Assembly: GCF_002019735.1 (NCBI RefSeq) | Contig: NZ_KV917378.1 | Location: forward strand, 3,436,869 to 3,500,868 | Length of the DNA stretch: 64,000 nucleotides | From: Salipaludibacillus agaradhaerens | GTDB lineage: Bacteria > Bacillota > Bacilli > Bacillales > Salisediminibacteriaceae | Direction: 5' to 3' | Shown: piece after piece, positions 26,863 to 36,267 of the stretch | Position numbering within the stretch: position 1 is the first letter of the stretch | Layout of the letters: each line of letters opens with the position of its first letter | Translations under genes and position numbers: made by a program | Notes under the pieces: model-generated | What the model saw: the letters and a program-made list of their open reading frames with translations, nothing else | Database searches by the model: none | What the model was told of the DNA's origin: nothing

Positions 26863-28587
26863 ATGCTCACAACAGATAAAGACCAATTTTTACTGAATGG
26901 CGAGCCGTTCAGAATTCTATCAGGTAGTATTCACTATTTTAGAGTGGTGCCCGGCTACTGGCGGGATCGTCTTGAAAAGCTAAAAGCTTGCGGTTTAAAT
27001 ACCGTGGAAACGTATATTCCTTGGAATTTTCATGAGCCTAACAAACGTGATTTTCGCTTTGAAGGTATGAGAGATATAGAAGCATTTATTAAGGAAGCTG
27101 ATGCATTAGGATTGTATGTTATTTTACGTCCTTCTCCTTACATTTGTGCTGAATGGGAAATGGGAGGACTGCCGGCTTGGCTGCTAAAAGATAGGGATAT
27201 GATGTTAAGGTGTGCTGACCCTAGCTATTTGCAACATGTAAAAGAGTATTACGATGTTCTTTTGCCTAAGCTAGCAACTTATCAATATTCTAAAGGTGGT
27301 CCTGTCATAGCCTTTCAAATAGAAAATGAGTATGGGGCCTATGGGAATGACAAAGCGTATTTGAAAGCTATTAAAAGAATGTATGAAGCGCACGGAATTC
27401 AAGAGTTATTATTTACATCCGATGGTCCTGATATGATAAAAGCTGGCTCACTCGATAATGTGTTAACGACATTGAATTTTGGGTCTAAAGTAAAAGAGGC
27501 ATACGAGCAGCTCGAGGACTATAAACCAGGTATTCCTAAGCTGTGTGCAGAGTTTTGGATAGGTTGGTTTGACAGCTGGGGCAATCCTCATCATACACGA
27601 GAAGCTGATAATACTGGTGATGTATTCAATGACATGCTTGAAGCAGGTGGCTCGGTCAATTTTTACATGTTCCATGGTGGAACGAATTTCCATTTCTATA
27701 ATGGCGCAAATCATTATCAAACATATGAACCTACAATTACGAGCTATGATTATGATGCCTTATTGACAGAGTCCGGTGATATAACAGATAAATACAGAAA
27801 CGTGCATGAGGTTCTTCAGAACTACCATTCACAACTTGAACCGCTGCCAACGTTTAAGACAGAGAGGTTAGGGCCGCAAACGATTAAAATGACACGCTCC
27901 GTGAGTATTTTTGATACATTGTCGTCAGTTTCACGTCGATTACAGAGTAAAGCCCCACTTTCAATGGAACAGGCTGATCAAGCTTATGGTTATATGCTTT
28001 ATCGAACACAAGTACCAGGCAAGGGGGCTTACACCATAGATTTAGAGCCTATTAGAGATCGTGCTTACCTTTATATTAATGGGGAATTTAAGAAAACGTT
28101 TTATAGGAATGATAAAATAAAGGAAATAAAGCTTGATTTTCCTAATGAAGTCAATATATTCGAGATTTTTGTAGAGAATATGGGCCGGGTCAATTATGGT
28201 AAGTATTTAAAGGATCGAAAAGGTTTAATTGATAACATATGGATTAATAATCAGTATATGTTTGACTGGGAGATGTACGCCATTGAGTTAGAGGATTTTT
28301 CATTAGATTTTTCAGATCAAACCGAGACGCGCTTTCCAAAGTTTTACACAGGGGAAGTTACGTTGGATCATCCGAAAGATACGTTTATTAATCTAGATGG
28401 CTGGAAAAAAGGAAATGTCTTTGTTAATGGTTTTAATTTAGGAAGATATTGGGAAGTTGGCCCTCAGAAAACGCTTTACTTGCCTGGTCCTTTACTTGTT
28501 AAAGGCGTAAATACACTATGTGTGCTTGAGTTGGAAGGAACAGCAACTGACCATATTTTATTTACAGACCAGCCGAATTTAGGATAA
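26863..28587 (+). CDS. Beta-galactosidase, glycoside hydrolase family 35
   Basis: This is a 574-residue cytoplasmic enzyme (no signal peptide) that removes beta-linked galactose by a retaining mechanism. The TIM barrel (about 10-320) carries the acid/base Glu156 in QIENEYGAYG and the nucleophile Glu230 in CAEFWIGWFD. The N-terminal SGSIHYFRVVPGYWRDRL is a strong GH35 signature. Two C-terminal beta-sandwich domains (about 370-565) end in GFNLGRYWEVGPQKTLYLPGPLL. ATG 26863 follows AAGGA by 8 bases; an in-frame GTG at 26836 lies within the permease gene and has no ribosome site. It is in the same operon as the importer, so its substrate is probably an imported galacto-oligosaccharide. Confidence 0.95.
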   Translation: MLTTDKDQFLLNGEPFRILSGSIHYFRVVPGYWRDRLEKLKACGLNTVETYIPWNFHEPNKRDFRFEGMRDIEAFIKEADALGLYVILRPSPYICAEWEMGGLPAWLLKDRDMMLRCADPSYLQHVKEYYDVLLPKLATYQYSKGGPVIAFQIENEYGAYGNDKAYLKAIKRMYEAHGIQELLFTSDGPDMIKAGSLDNVLTTLNFGSKVKEAYEQLEDYKPGIPKLCAEFWIGWFDSWGNPHHTREADNTGDVFNDMLEAGGSVNFYMFHGGTNFHFYNGANHYQTYEPTITSYDYDALLTESGDITDKYRNVHEVLQNYHSQLEPLPTFKTERLGPQTIKMTRSVSIFDTLSSVSRRLQSKAPLSMEQADQAYGYMLYRTQVPGKGAYTIDLEPIRDRAYLYINGEFKKTFYRNDKIKEIKLDFPNEVNIFEIFVENMGRVNYGKYLKDRKGLIDNIWINNQYMFDWEMYAIELEDFSLDFSDQTETRFPKFYTGEVTLDHPKDTFINLDGWKKGNVFVNGFNLGRYWEVGPQKTLYLPGPLLVKGVNTLCVLELEGTATDHILFTDQPNLG

Positions 28588-28600
28588 TGTCAGGTACTAA

Positions 28601-29602
<1,002 letters not shown>

Positions 29603-29673
29603 TGTTTGTCTCTACATAAACAACGTTTAAGGCTGACGGACAATTATCGTTGGCCTAGGAGGAGATGGATAAG

Positions 29674-31689
29674 ATGTATATCGGTGTAGATTATTATCCA
29701 GAACAATGGCCAAAAGAGAGATGGAAAATGGACCTCGAATTAATGCAACAGCTCGGAATAAATGTGATTAGGATTGGCGAATTCGCTTGGGGACTTATAG
29801 AGCCAGAAGAAGGCATTTTTGACTTTTCATTATTCGATGAAGCTTTAGACTTGATGTATGAATACGGATTTGATGTCGTGCTCGGCACACCAACTGCTAC
29901 ACCGCCTGCATGGTTAATTGAAAAGTATCCGGATGTCCTGCCAGTCGATAAATATGGACGTAAAATAGGGTTTGGTGCAAGAAGACATTACACGGTTAAC
30001 AGTGAGGTCTATCAATGTCTATCCAAAAAGATAGTACAAAAAATGGGCGAGCATTATGGGCATCATCCAGCTGTCATTGGTTGGCAAACTGATAATGAAT
30101 ATGGGCATGAGCAATCAGATCGCAGCTACGGAGAATATGACAAGCAAGCCTTCCATGCTTGGCTTCAAAAGAAGTATGGAACCTTAGATGAATTAAATAA
30201 GCGGTGGGGGACGATTTTTTGGAGTCAGACATACACAAAGTGGTGTCAAATCCCAGTCCCAACTGTCGTCTATCAAGAACATAATCCTAGCCTGTTACTA
30301 GATTTCGATCGCTTTTGTGCGGACGCATACACACGTTACAATAAGTTGCAAGTTGACACGTTAAGAGAGTCTATTTCAGACAGGCAATTTATTACCCATA
30401 ATTTTGTGTATACAGGGTTAGCCATTGATCAGTTGGACATGGCAAAAGACCTTGATTTTATATCGTTTGATAATTATCCCGTATGGGGGGGATTAGCAGA
30501 ACCCATTACGCCAGCAGCCATTGCTCGACAGCACGACCTGTGTCGAGGGACCAAAGATGGAAAGAATTATTGGGTCATGGAGGAATTATCCGGGGCACAA
30601 GGGTGGAGTCAGATTGGTTATTTACCTAGACCGGGTCACTTAAAACTTTGGACATACCAAGCGATCTCTCGTGGCGCTGAGGCCATCGTCTATTTTCGCT
30701 GGCGTGCGGCACGTTATGGTACTGAACAATTTTGTCATGGTATTTTAGACCATGACGGAAAACCTGGAAGGAAATATGTGGAAGTGAAAGACGTGATTGC
30801 GTCTTTAGCCCCTTTCGCCGATAAATGGATAACCTCAAAGGTTCAAGCTGACGTGGCATTTTATCATGACCCAGAGAATGATTGGGCTTGGCAGATTCAA
30901 CCGCAATCTGATCAATTTAATTATATAAATGAATGCCTTAGATTTTACGCACCTGCCCATGATCTGAATGTCCAGACAGATATGATTCGCGGTCATGAAG
31001 ATTTCTCAACCTATAAAGTGATCATTGTTCCTATATACTTTTTGACAAAAAAGCATGTCAATGACCGGTTAAAAGATTATGTGAAACGTGGTGGCACTGT
31101 CATTTTCACTTATCGTGCAGGGGTAAAGAACGAAGATAATGTGGTCACTGATCTCACATTACCAGGAGACATTGCAGACATGGCAGGGATTTCGATCCGG
31201 GATTATGAGTCACTTAGAGAACAGAAAAGCTCATCAATTAGAGGGATTTCAGCTCCTCTTTTAACTCATAGGTCACCTGTCCATGTTTGGTGTGATTATA
31301 TTGAAGCGGATTCAGCGGAAGTACTTGCCGTATATGAAGATGAGTGGTTTAGCGATAAAGCTGCGATAACGAAGAATAGCTATGGTAACGGAGATGTTTA
31401 TTATATTGGTTGTGGTGTGGAGCACGATTTCTTAAAGCGCTTATATATTGATATTTTCAACAATACAGGGATAGCTGTCCACGAAACACCTTCTAATATA
31501 GAAGTGATAAGACGCGAGACGTCCTCTCACAGTTATTTAACAGTGCTTAATCATGACGTAAATCAAGGCTATGACGTTGAACTTCCTGACCAAGGACAGC
31601 CTTGGAAAGACATTGAAACTGGGAAAATATATGATAGGAACGTGCATGTGCCACGTCTAGGATGCTTAGTATGTGTGAGAGATAAATAG
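29674..31689 (+). CDS. Beta-galactosidase, glycoside hydrolase family 42
   Basis: This 671-residue cytoplasmic enzyme hydrolyses beta-galactosides such as lactose or galactan-derived oligosaccharides. The N-terminus YIGVDYYPEQWPKERW is the family hallmark. The acid/base is Glu142 in TDNEYGHE and the nucleophile is Glu303 in VMEELSG. The GH42 trimerisation domain (about 390-600) and a small C-terminal beta domain follow. ATG 29674 is chosen over ATG 29665 because AGGAGG ends at 29662, giving 11 rather than 2 bases of spacing, and family members start at this Met. It follows the LacI gene by 71 bases. With GH35 it makes two unrelated beta-galactosidases in one operon. Confidence 0.95.
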   Translation: MYIGVDYYPEQWPKERWKMDLELMQQLGINVIRIGEFAWGLIEPEEGIFDFSLFDEALDLMYEYGFDVVLGTPTATPPAWLIEKYPDVLPVDKYGRKIGFGARRHYTVNSEVYQCLSKKIVQKMGEHYGHHPAVIGWQTDNEYGHEQSDRSYGEYDKQAFHAWLQKKYGTLDELNKRWGTIFWSQTYTKWCQIPVPTVVYQEHNPSLLLDFDRFCADAYTRYNKLQVDTLRESISDRQFITHNFVYTGLAIDQLDMAKDLDFISFDNYPVWGGLAEPITPAAIARQHDLCRGTKDGKNYWVMEELSGAQGWSQIGYLPRPGHLKLWTYQAISRGAEAIVYFRWRAARYGTEQFCHGILDHDGKPGRKYVEVKDVIASLAPFADKWITSKVQADVAFYHDPENDWAWQIQPQSDQFNYINECLRFYAPAHDLNVQTDMIRGHEDFSTYKVIIVPIYFLTKKHVNDRLKDYVKRGGTVIFTYRAGVKNEDNVVTDLTLPGDIADMAGISIRDYESLREQKSSSIRGISAPLLTHRSPVHVWCDYIEADSAEVLAVYEDEWFSDKAAITKNSYGNGDVYYIGCGVEHDFLKRLYIDIFNNTGIAVHETPSNIEVIRRETSSHSYLTVLNHDVNQGYDVELPDQGQPWKDIETGKIYDRNVHVPRLGCLVCVRDK

Positions 31690-31697
31690 TGATTGGG

Positions 31698-31730
31698 GAC
31701 AGTCTCCTCGGGGTAGTGGGGACTGTCTTT
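31698..31730 (+). terminator. Possible terminator or attenuator between GH42 and GH36
   Basis: GACAGTCTC / GGGACTGTC pair over 9 bp (one G-T) and are followed by TTTCATA. The T-run is short, so read-through to the next gene is likely. Confidence 0.5.
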
Positions 31731-31866
31731 CATATAGTTGGACGTCTGTTAACGGAAACGACATCATGTGTATTTAAATGACTGCAGTTTGATAGTGTGA
31801 AATAACGGCAGGTTGGCACTGTAAAGTTTAGAAGAGATTCTTGAATCGGGTATTGGAGGGAAAGAT

Positions 31867-34029
31867 ATGAGTGTAGAGGTAATGTGTAATGAGCAGCGAT
31901 TCGTCTTAGAAACGGCAAATACAGCCTATGTTTTAGATATACATGAAGGGGGTCATCTACAACATATCTATTGGGGAAAGAAATTGGCTCATAATTGTGA
32001 TTATAAGGCGATGCGTCCTTTTGTGATAGCGCATTCCTCATTTGAAGCAACAAGAGGTGTGATGGGATATGAGTTTGTCCCGTGGGGTGAAATGGTTTAT
32101 TCTGAACCGACATTTAAAGCGTCAAATTCAACAGGTGAAAGAGGATTCGATTGGATATACGAAGACTATAAGCTTGAAACAGTTAATGACCAACTCACCG
32201 AGTTATCTCTTTGTTTAACCGATAAATTAGGACGATATCGTATTCAGCTCATATACGGCGTGTATAAAGAATACGATATGATTAGTCGTCGTTTAGCGGT
32301 CATAAATGAGAGTGAAGAGCTATTAACTCTTGAAGCCGCTCGCTCTTTACAGGTGGCATTTAAACCTGGTCAAGTTAGTCGGTTCACTCATTTAGCAGGT
32401 AAGTGGGTTGGCGAATTTCAAGTAATCCAAGAAACGCTTAGTGAAGGAAGAAAGACAATTGATAGCAGGCGGGGTAATACATCCCATCAAGCTAACCCGT
32501 GGTTTGCAGTGGATGCGGATGCAACAGAAGAGACTGGTGATGTGTGGTTTGGGCATTTAGCTTATTCAGGAAACTGGGACATTCATGTGGAGAAAGATGC
32601 TTTCGGTTTAGTGCAGCTTTGTGGTGGTATGACAGACTTTGATTTTTCAAAAGTGTTAAAGGCTAATGAGTCTTTTGAAACACCTCCGTTTTTTATAGGT
32701 TATAGTGAAAATGGTTTTTCAGGTATGAGTCATCTGACGCACCGCTTTCAACGTGATGTCATCTTACCAAAAGATCATCGAGATCATTTGAGAAAAGTTC
32801 TCTATAATTCCTGGGAAGCGACTTATTTTGATGTGTCGGTGGACGAGCAAAAACGACTTGCAGAAAAAGCAGCAACTATCGGATGTGAGCTATTTGTCAT
32901 TGATGATGGCTGGTTTGGTGAAAGGCATTCTGATCAAGCTGGTCTAGGTGATTGGTATGTCAATCAAGACAAATTCCCAAACGGGTTATCAGAGTTAATC
33001 TCACACGTTAAGTCTTTAAACATGGCGTTTGGTATATGGGTGGAGCCTGAAATGGTGAATAAAGATAGTCAGTTGTATGACCAACATCCTGATTGGGTCT
33101 ATCAATTTTCAAACAAAAATCATACAGAGGCTCGTCACCAACTTGTCCTTAACCTTGGGAAAAAGGAGGTAAGAGCCTATATTAAGAATTGGCTTGGAGA
33201 GCTGCTTGCTAAGCATGATATTCATTTTATTAAATGGGATATGAATCGTGCCTTTTCAGAACCGGGTATAGTAGAAAAATCTCATGGTGCGATGAACCAT
33301 ACGAAAATGTCACACGACCAGCAACAGCTCTGGATGGAACATGTGAAAGGTTTGTATGAGGTTATTGATCATATCAAAAATAAGCATCCTCACGTTGTGA
33401 TTGAAACATGCTCCGGAGGAGGTGGGAGAGTAGATCTCGGCATTCTTCAGAGAACTGACCAGTTTTGGACGAGTGATAATACAGATGCTGTTGATCGGCT
33501 TTCGATTCAATACGGGGCGTCATTTGCCTATAATGCGAAGGCGATGATGTGTTGGATAACGGATTCACCCAATTGGTTGAATCAGCGGGAAGTTCCTTTA
33601 ACCTACAGATGTCATGTAGCGATGTTAGGGGCATTAGGAGTTGGAGGAAATCTTGACCACTGGGATGACATAGAATTGGCTGAAACTGCAAAATGGATCG
33701 CTTATTATAAAGAAATAAGAAGGACTGTCCAAGAAGGTAATCAATATCGGTTAGCTTCTCCGACAATCAGCTCCCGAACTGATTATACAGCAATACAATA
33801 TGTCTCAGAAGATAAAAAACATAGCGTCGTCTTTCTATTTGAGGATGGCCTTAAATATGGAGAGCAGTTAACGTTAATAACGTTTAAAGGTCTTGACCCA
33901 GAAGCCTATTACAAAGACCAATCAGGCTTTAAAGCAACTGGCTCATTTTTTATGAATGCTGGCATTCAGTGGCAACTTTCAAAACAATACACCAGTGAGA
34001 TTTATGAGCTACACAAATGTGAGGAATGA
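31867..34029 (+). CDS. Alpha-galactosidase, glycoside hydrolase family 36 (second copy)
   Basis: This 720-residue cytoplasmic enzyme has the same layout as the GH36 enzyme encoded at 18638: an N-terminal beta-sandwich, a TIM barrel and a small C-terminal sheet. The nucleophile is Asp458 in IKWDMNR and the acid/base is Asp537 in TSDNTDA. It carries ETCSGGGGRVD where the first copy has ESCSGGGGRFD. The two proteins are clearly divergent along their length, so they are not a recent duplication and may prefer different chain lengths. ATG 31867 is preceded by GGAGGGAAAG. It is 177 bases after GH42 with an attenuator-like hairpin between, and closes the galactoside island. Confidence 0.95.
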   Translation: MSVEVMCNEQRFVLETANTAYVLDIHEGGHLQHIYWGKKLAHNCDYKAMRPFVIAHSSFEATRGVMGYEFVPWGEMVYSEPTFKASNSTGERGFDWIYEDYKLETVNDQLTELSLCLTDKLGRYRIQLIYGVYKEYDMISRRLAVINESEELLTLEAARSLQVAFKPGQVSRFTHLAGKWVGEFQVIQETLSEGRKTIDSRRGNTSHQANPWFAVDADATEETGDVWFGHLAYSGNWDIHVEKDAFGLVQLCGGMTDFDFSKVLKANESFETPPFFIGYSENGFSGMSHLTHRFQRDVILPKDHRDHLRKVLYNSWEATYFDVSVDEQKRLAEKAATIGCELFVIDDGWFGERHSDQAGLGDWYVNQDKFPNGLSELISHVKSLNMAFGIWVEPEMVNKDSQLYDQHPDWVYQFSNKNHTEARHQLVLNLGKKEVRAYIKNWLGELLAKHDIHFIKWDMNRAFSEPGIVEKSHGAMNHTKMSHDQQQLWMEHVKGLYEVIDHIKNKHPHVVIETCSGGGGRVDLGILQRTDQFWTSDNTDAVDRLSIQYGASFAYNAKAMMCWITDSPNWLNQREVPLTYRCHVAMLGALGVGGNLDHWDDIELAETAKWIAYYKEIRRTVQEGNQYRLASPTISSRTDYTAIQYVSEDKKHSVVFLFEDGLKYGEQLTLITFKGLDPEAYYKDQSGFKATGSFFMNAGIQWQLSKQYTSEIYELHKCEE

Positions 34030-34134
34030 TGGCACCTATCGGATCATTTAGAAACAAAATATTCGACTTTTTGCTAGCCATTTTTGTAAAATGAAGTAAG
34101 AAGCCATTTTATAAAGGGAAGGATGAGACTGCTA

Positions 34135-34695
34135 ATGTATGATGTTATAGTTGTGGGAGCAGGACCAGCAGGCGCAAGCGCAGCTCTTTTTACCGCTAAA
34201 GCAGGCAAGAGAACTCTTTTGATCGACAGTGATAAAAGCATAACTAAGAAAGCGTGGATAGAAAACCACTATGGAGTAAAAGAAGTCACAGGGCCAGACT
34301 TAATAGAAACAGGAATTGAACAAACGAAAAAATTCGGTGCCATAGTAGAAAAAAGCGCAGTAACAGCTGTTATAAGTAACGAGAAAACTGTAAATGTCAC
34401 AACTGAAAGTAGTACTTATGAAGCGCGTCATGTCATCTTAGCAACGGGTATCCTAGCTGATATAGCAGAAAAGTCTGGGATAGAAACAGTGGAAGGAACA
34501 GAACCACGAATTAAGACGGTCATTAAGGTAGATCGTGACGGTAAAACAAATAAACCAGGAGTATGGGCAGCTGGCACGTGTGCAGGCCTCAGTGTTCACA
34601 CGATCATTACTGCAGGCCATGGCGCTGAGGTAGCGATTAATGTCATTAGTGAATTAAATGGCGAACGTTATGTGGATCATGATATTTTAAAATAA
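34135..34695 (+). CDS. Reduced thioredoxin-reductase-like flavoprotein
   Basis: This is a 186-residue protein with the FAD-binding Rossmann motif VIVVGAGPAGASAALFTAKAG at its start and the C-terminal FAD motif KPGVWAAGTCAG with THTIITAGHGAEVAINV-like residues. Typical thioredoxin reductases are about 310 residues. Here the NADPH-binding domain and its CxxC active site are absent, so the two halves of the FAD domain are joined directly. It cannot work as a normal disulfide reductase. Short proteins of this type occur in other Bacillaceae, but I know of no established function. ATG 34135 is chosen because homologues start MYDVIVVGAGP; ATG 34123 sits on the AAGGGAAGG ribosome site. It is a single gene with its own terminator. 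Confidence 0.75.
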   Translation: MYDVIVVGAGPAGASAALFTAKAGKRTLLIDSDKSITKKAWIENHYGVKEVTGPDLIETGIEQTKKFGAIVEKSAVTAVISNEKTVNVTTESSTYEARHVILATGILADIAEKSGIETVEGTEPRIKTVIKVDRDGKTNKPGVWAAGTCAGLSVHTIITAGHGAEVAINVISELNGERYVDHDILK

Positions 34696-34704
34696 GGTAA
34701 AAAG

Positions 34705-34737
34705 GATTGGGAGAGGAGGACGATCCCAATCTTTTTT
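34705..34737 (+). terminator. Terminator of the flavoprotein gene
   Basis: GATTGGGA / TCCCAATC (34705-34712 / 34724-34731) followed by T6. Confidence 0.88.
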
Positions 34738-34882
34738 GCTCAAATCGGGAGAAAATTAGATTGTAAACGATTTAATACCTGAATAAAAGTTAAAATTATG
34801 AAATAGCCCTTTCGTTCGTTATAGAGTTTCTTTATACTGTTTGTAGTGATCATTTTAAGTGTGGAAGGAGGGGAGAAGGGAA

Positions 34883-35467
34883 ATGCTGTGGATTAATAGG
34901 CTGAAGCGTCTGTTTCGAGAGGGTGAAGAGCATCCACAAGCTGAAGATCCGCTTCACATGGTGGATGACCTCTTAGATGAATTAAATAGTGAGCTTGAGG
35001 ATATGAAAATATCATTAAATAAACAAGTAGCTGCTGAAAAACGTCTTAAACGGCGACTAGATGAGGCTAAAGTGGACTCATGGCAACGAGAAAAGGATGC
35101 CCGTCATTTTTTAGCAGAAGGTGATGACGATTCAGCTAGACTGGCGCTTATTAAAAAGGAGCAGTTAGATAAGCATGTTCAGGAAATTGCCAGCTTATAT
35201 GCAGGGGCTCAGACACATAAGCAGGACATCATGCAGCATATTAATGAACAAATGGCGAAATACGAACATCTACAGCAAAAAAAGAATGATTTACAAATGA
35301 AACGAAACTTTCCTTCCCCTTCCGCCGTAAATGACATTGAAGAAGCAATGATAGTTGATGAGGCGAGTGGGAATACCGATTTAGGTCAGCAGGGATCAGA
35401 TGATGAGAATCAGCGTGTTGAAAAGACATTGGAAGAATTAAAACGATCTATTAAGAACAGAAATTAG
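34883..35467 (+). CDS. PspA/IM30-like coiled-coil protein
   Basis: This is a 194-residue, highly charged, almost wholly helical protein without signal peptide or membrane segment. The pattern (RLKRLFREGEEHPQAEDPLHMVDDLLDELNSELEDMK, then long coiled coils) matches the N-terminal three-helix part of the PspA/IM30 membrane-remodelling family. It is shorter than full PspA (about 220-230 residues) and has a different acidic C-terminus. It would bind the inner membrane surface. ATG 34883 is preceded by GGAGGGGAGAAGGG; a GTG at 34859 lies upstream of that site. It ends 8 bases before an NfeD-like gene and is followed by flotillin, so the three probably act on the same membrane domains. Confidence 0.72.
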   Translation: MLWINRLKRLFREGEEHPQAEDPLHMVDDLLDELNSELEDMKISLNKQVAAEKRLKRRLDEAKVDSWQREKDARHFLAEGDDDSARLALIKKEQLDKHVQEIASLYAGAQTHKQDIMQHINEQMAKYEHLQQKKNDLQMKRNFPSPSAVNDIEEAMIVDEASGNTDLGQQGSDDENQRVEKTLEELKRSIKNRN

Positions 35468-35475
35468 GTGGCATT

Positions 35476-36009
35476 ATGGAGATGTTCGGTTATTCAATTG
35501 AATCCATTTACCTTTTTTTATTAATCGCTGGTGTTATACTAACAATCCTCTACATATTGATCGGCGATTTGCTTGAGGGGTTAATGAATATAGGGATTGA
35601 TGGTCTCTTTAACCCGATCACAATCATTGGTTACATTACACTTGTAGGAGGATTTGGCTACGTTCTTGAAACAATCGCCTTTTTCATGGCACCTTGGACG
35701 ATCTTAGTCATTAATTTGCTTATTTCAGCGATTGTGATTATTCTTGTGAATTATTTTATTATTCTTCCGTTTAAGCGATCCGAGAAAAATACCTCTTACT
35801 CTATTAAAGAATTAAAAGGGGCCGTTGGTGAAGTGTTTACTACCATTCCGGCTGATGGCTTCGGAGAGATTATTATTTCTCGCCCTCACGGGACTGTCAG
35901 TAAAGCCGCAAAAAGCTTTGATGGTGAAGCCCTTCCTGAAGGAACCAACATTCTTGTCATTGATATTGATGAGGAAGGTGTTTTTCTTGTGTCAAAGCAC
36001 TATGACTAA
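35476..36009 (+). CDS. yuaF: NfeD-like membrane protein, YuaF type
   Basis: This is a 177-residue integral membrane protein with about four hydrophobic segments in its first 100 residues, followed by a soluble OB-fold (about 110-175: LKGAVGEVFTTIPADGFGEIIISRPHG ... VFLVSKHYD). NfeD-type proteins are partners of SPFH proteins; YuaF of B. subtilis is encoded beside the flotillin FloT and influences membrane fluidity and domain formation. The same neighbourhood is seen here, with flotillin starting 258 bases downstream. The ribosome site is AGGTGG. It starts 8 bases after the PspA-like gene and so belongs to the same transcript. Confidence 0.85.
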   Translation: MEMFGYSIESIYLFLLIAGVILTILYILIGDLLEGLMNIGIDGLFNPITIIGYITLVGGFGYVLETIAFFMAPWTILVINLLISAIVIILVNYFIILPFKRSEKNTSYSIKELKGAVGEVFTTIPADGFGEIIISRPHGTVSKAAKSFDGEALPEGTNILVIDIDEEGVFLVSKHYD

Positions 36010-36172
36010 TAAAGAAGACTATAAATAAGCACGCTGATACTTATTAATGTTGGAAGTTTAGCTGACCATGTCGAGTGAAGCTCATTTAGTCAATTCGTCT
36101 AATCATGTCTCATAGAGGCTAGTCATGTTTCTTATTAATCCTTTAATAGCTCTGTTCTTATTAAAGGCTAAC

Positions 36173-36213
36173 GTAAGACCCTCTAGCTATTGCCGATATG
36201 GCAGTGCCAGAGG
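36173..36213 (+). other. Hairpin with a sigma-D-like -10 box before the flotillin gene
   Basis: CCTCT / AGAGG (36180-36184 / 36209-36213) enclose an inner TGCC / GGCA stem (36191-36194 / 36200-36203). The apex contains GCCGATAT (36192-36199), identical to the sigma-D -10 consensus, but the sequence 15 bases upstream is GTAA instead of TAAA. It may be chance, a weak promoter, or just an RNA hairpin. Confidence 0.3.
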
Positions 36214-36267
36214 TGAAAAAAAGAGTGAAGCATAAAAGACGTCATTACACATTAAAGGAGTGGAATA

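Noticed and set aside
31730-32113. Minus-strand 127-codon frame over the start of the second GH36 gene
   Set aside because: It runs opposite a complete enzyme gene with a good ribosome site and shows low-complexity, shadow-like composition.
36173-36199. Sigma-D promoter in front of the flotillin gene
   Set aside because: The -10 box GCCGATAT is perfect but the -35 position reads GTAA and the -10 lies inside a hairpin; flotillin is not expected to be sigma-D dependent. Listed only as a low-confidence hairpin.
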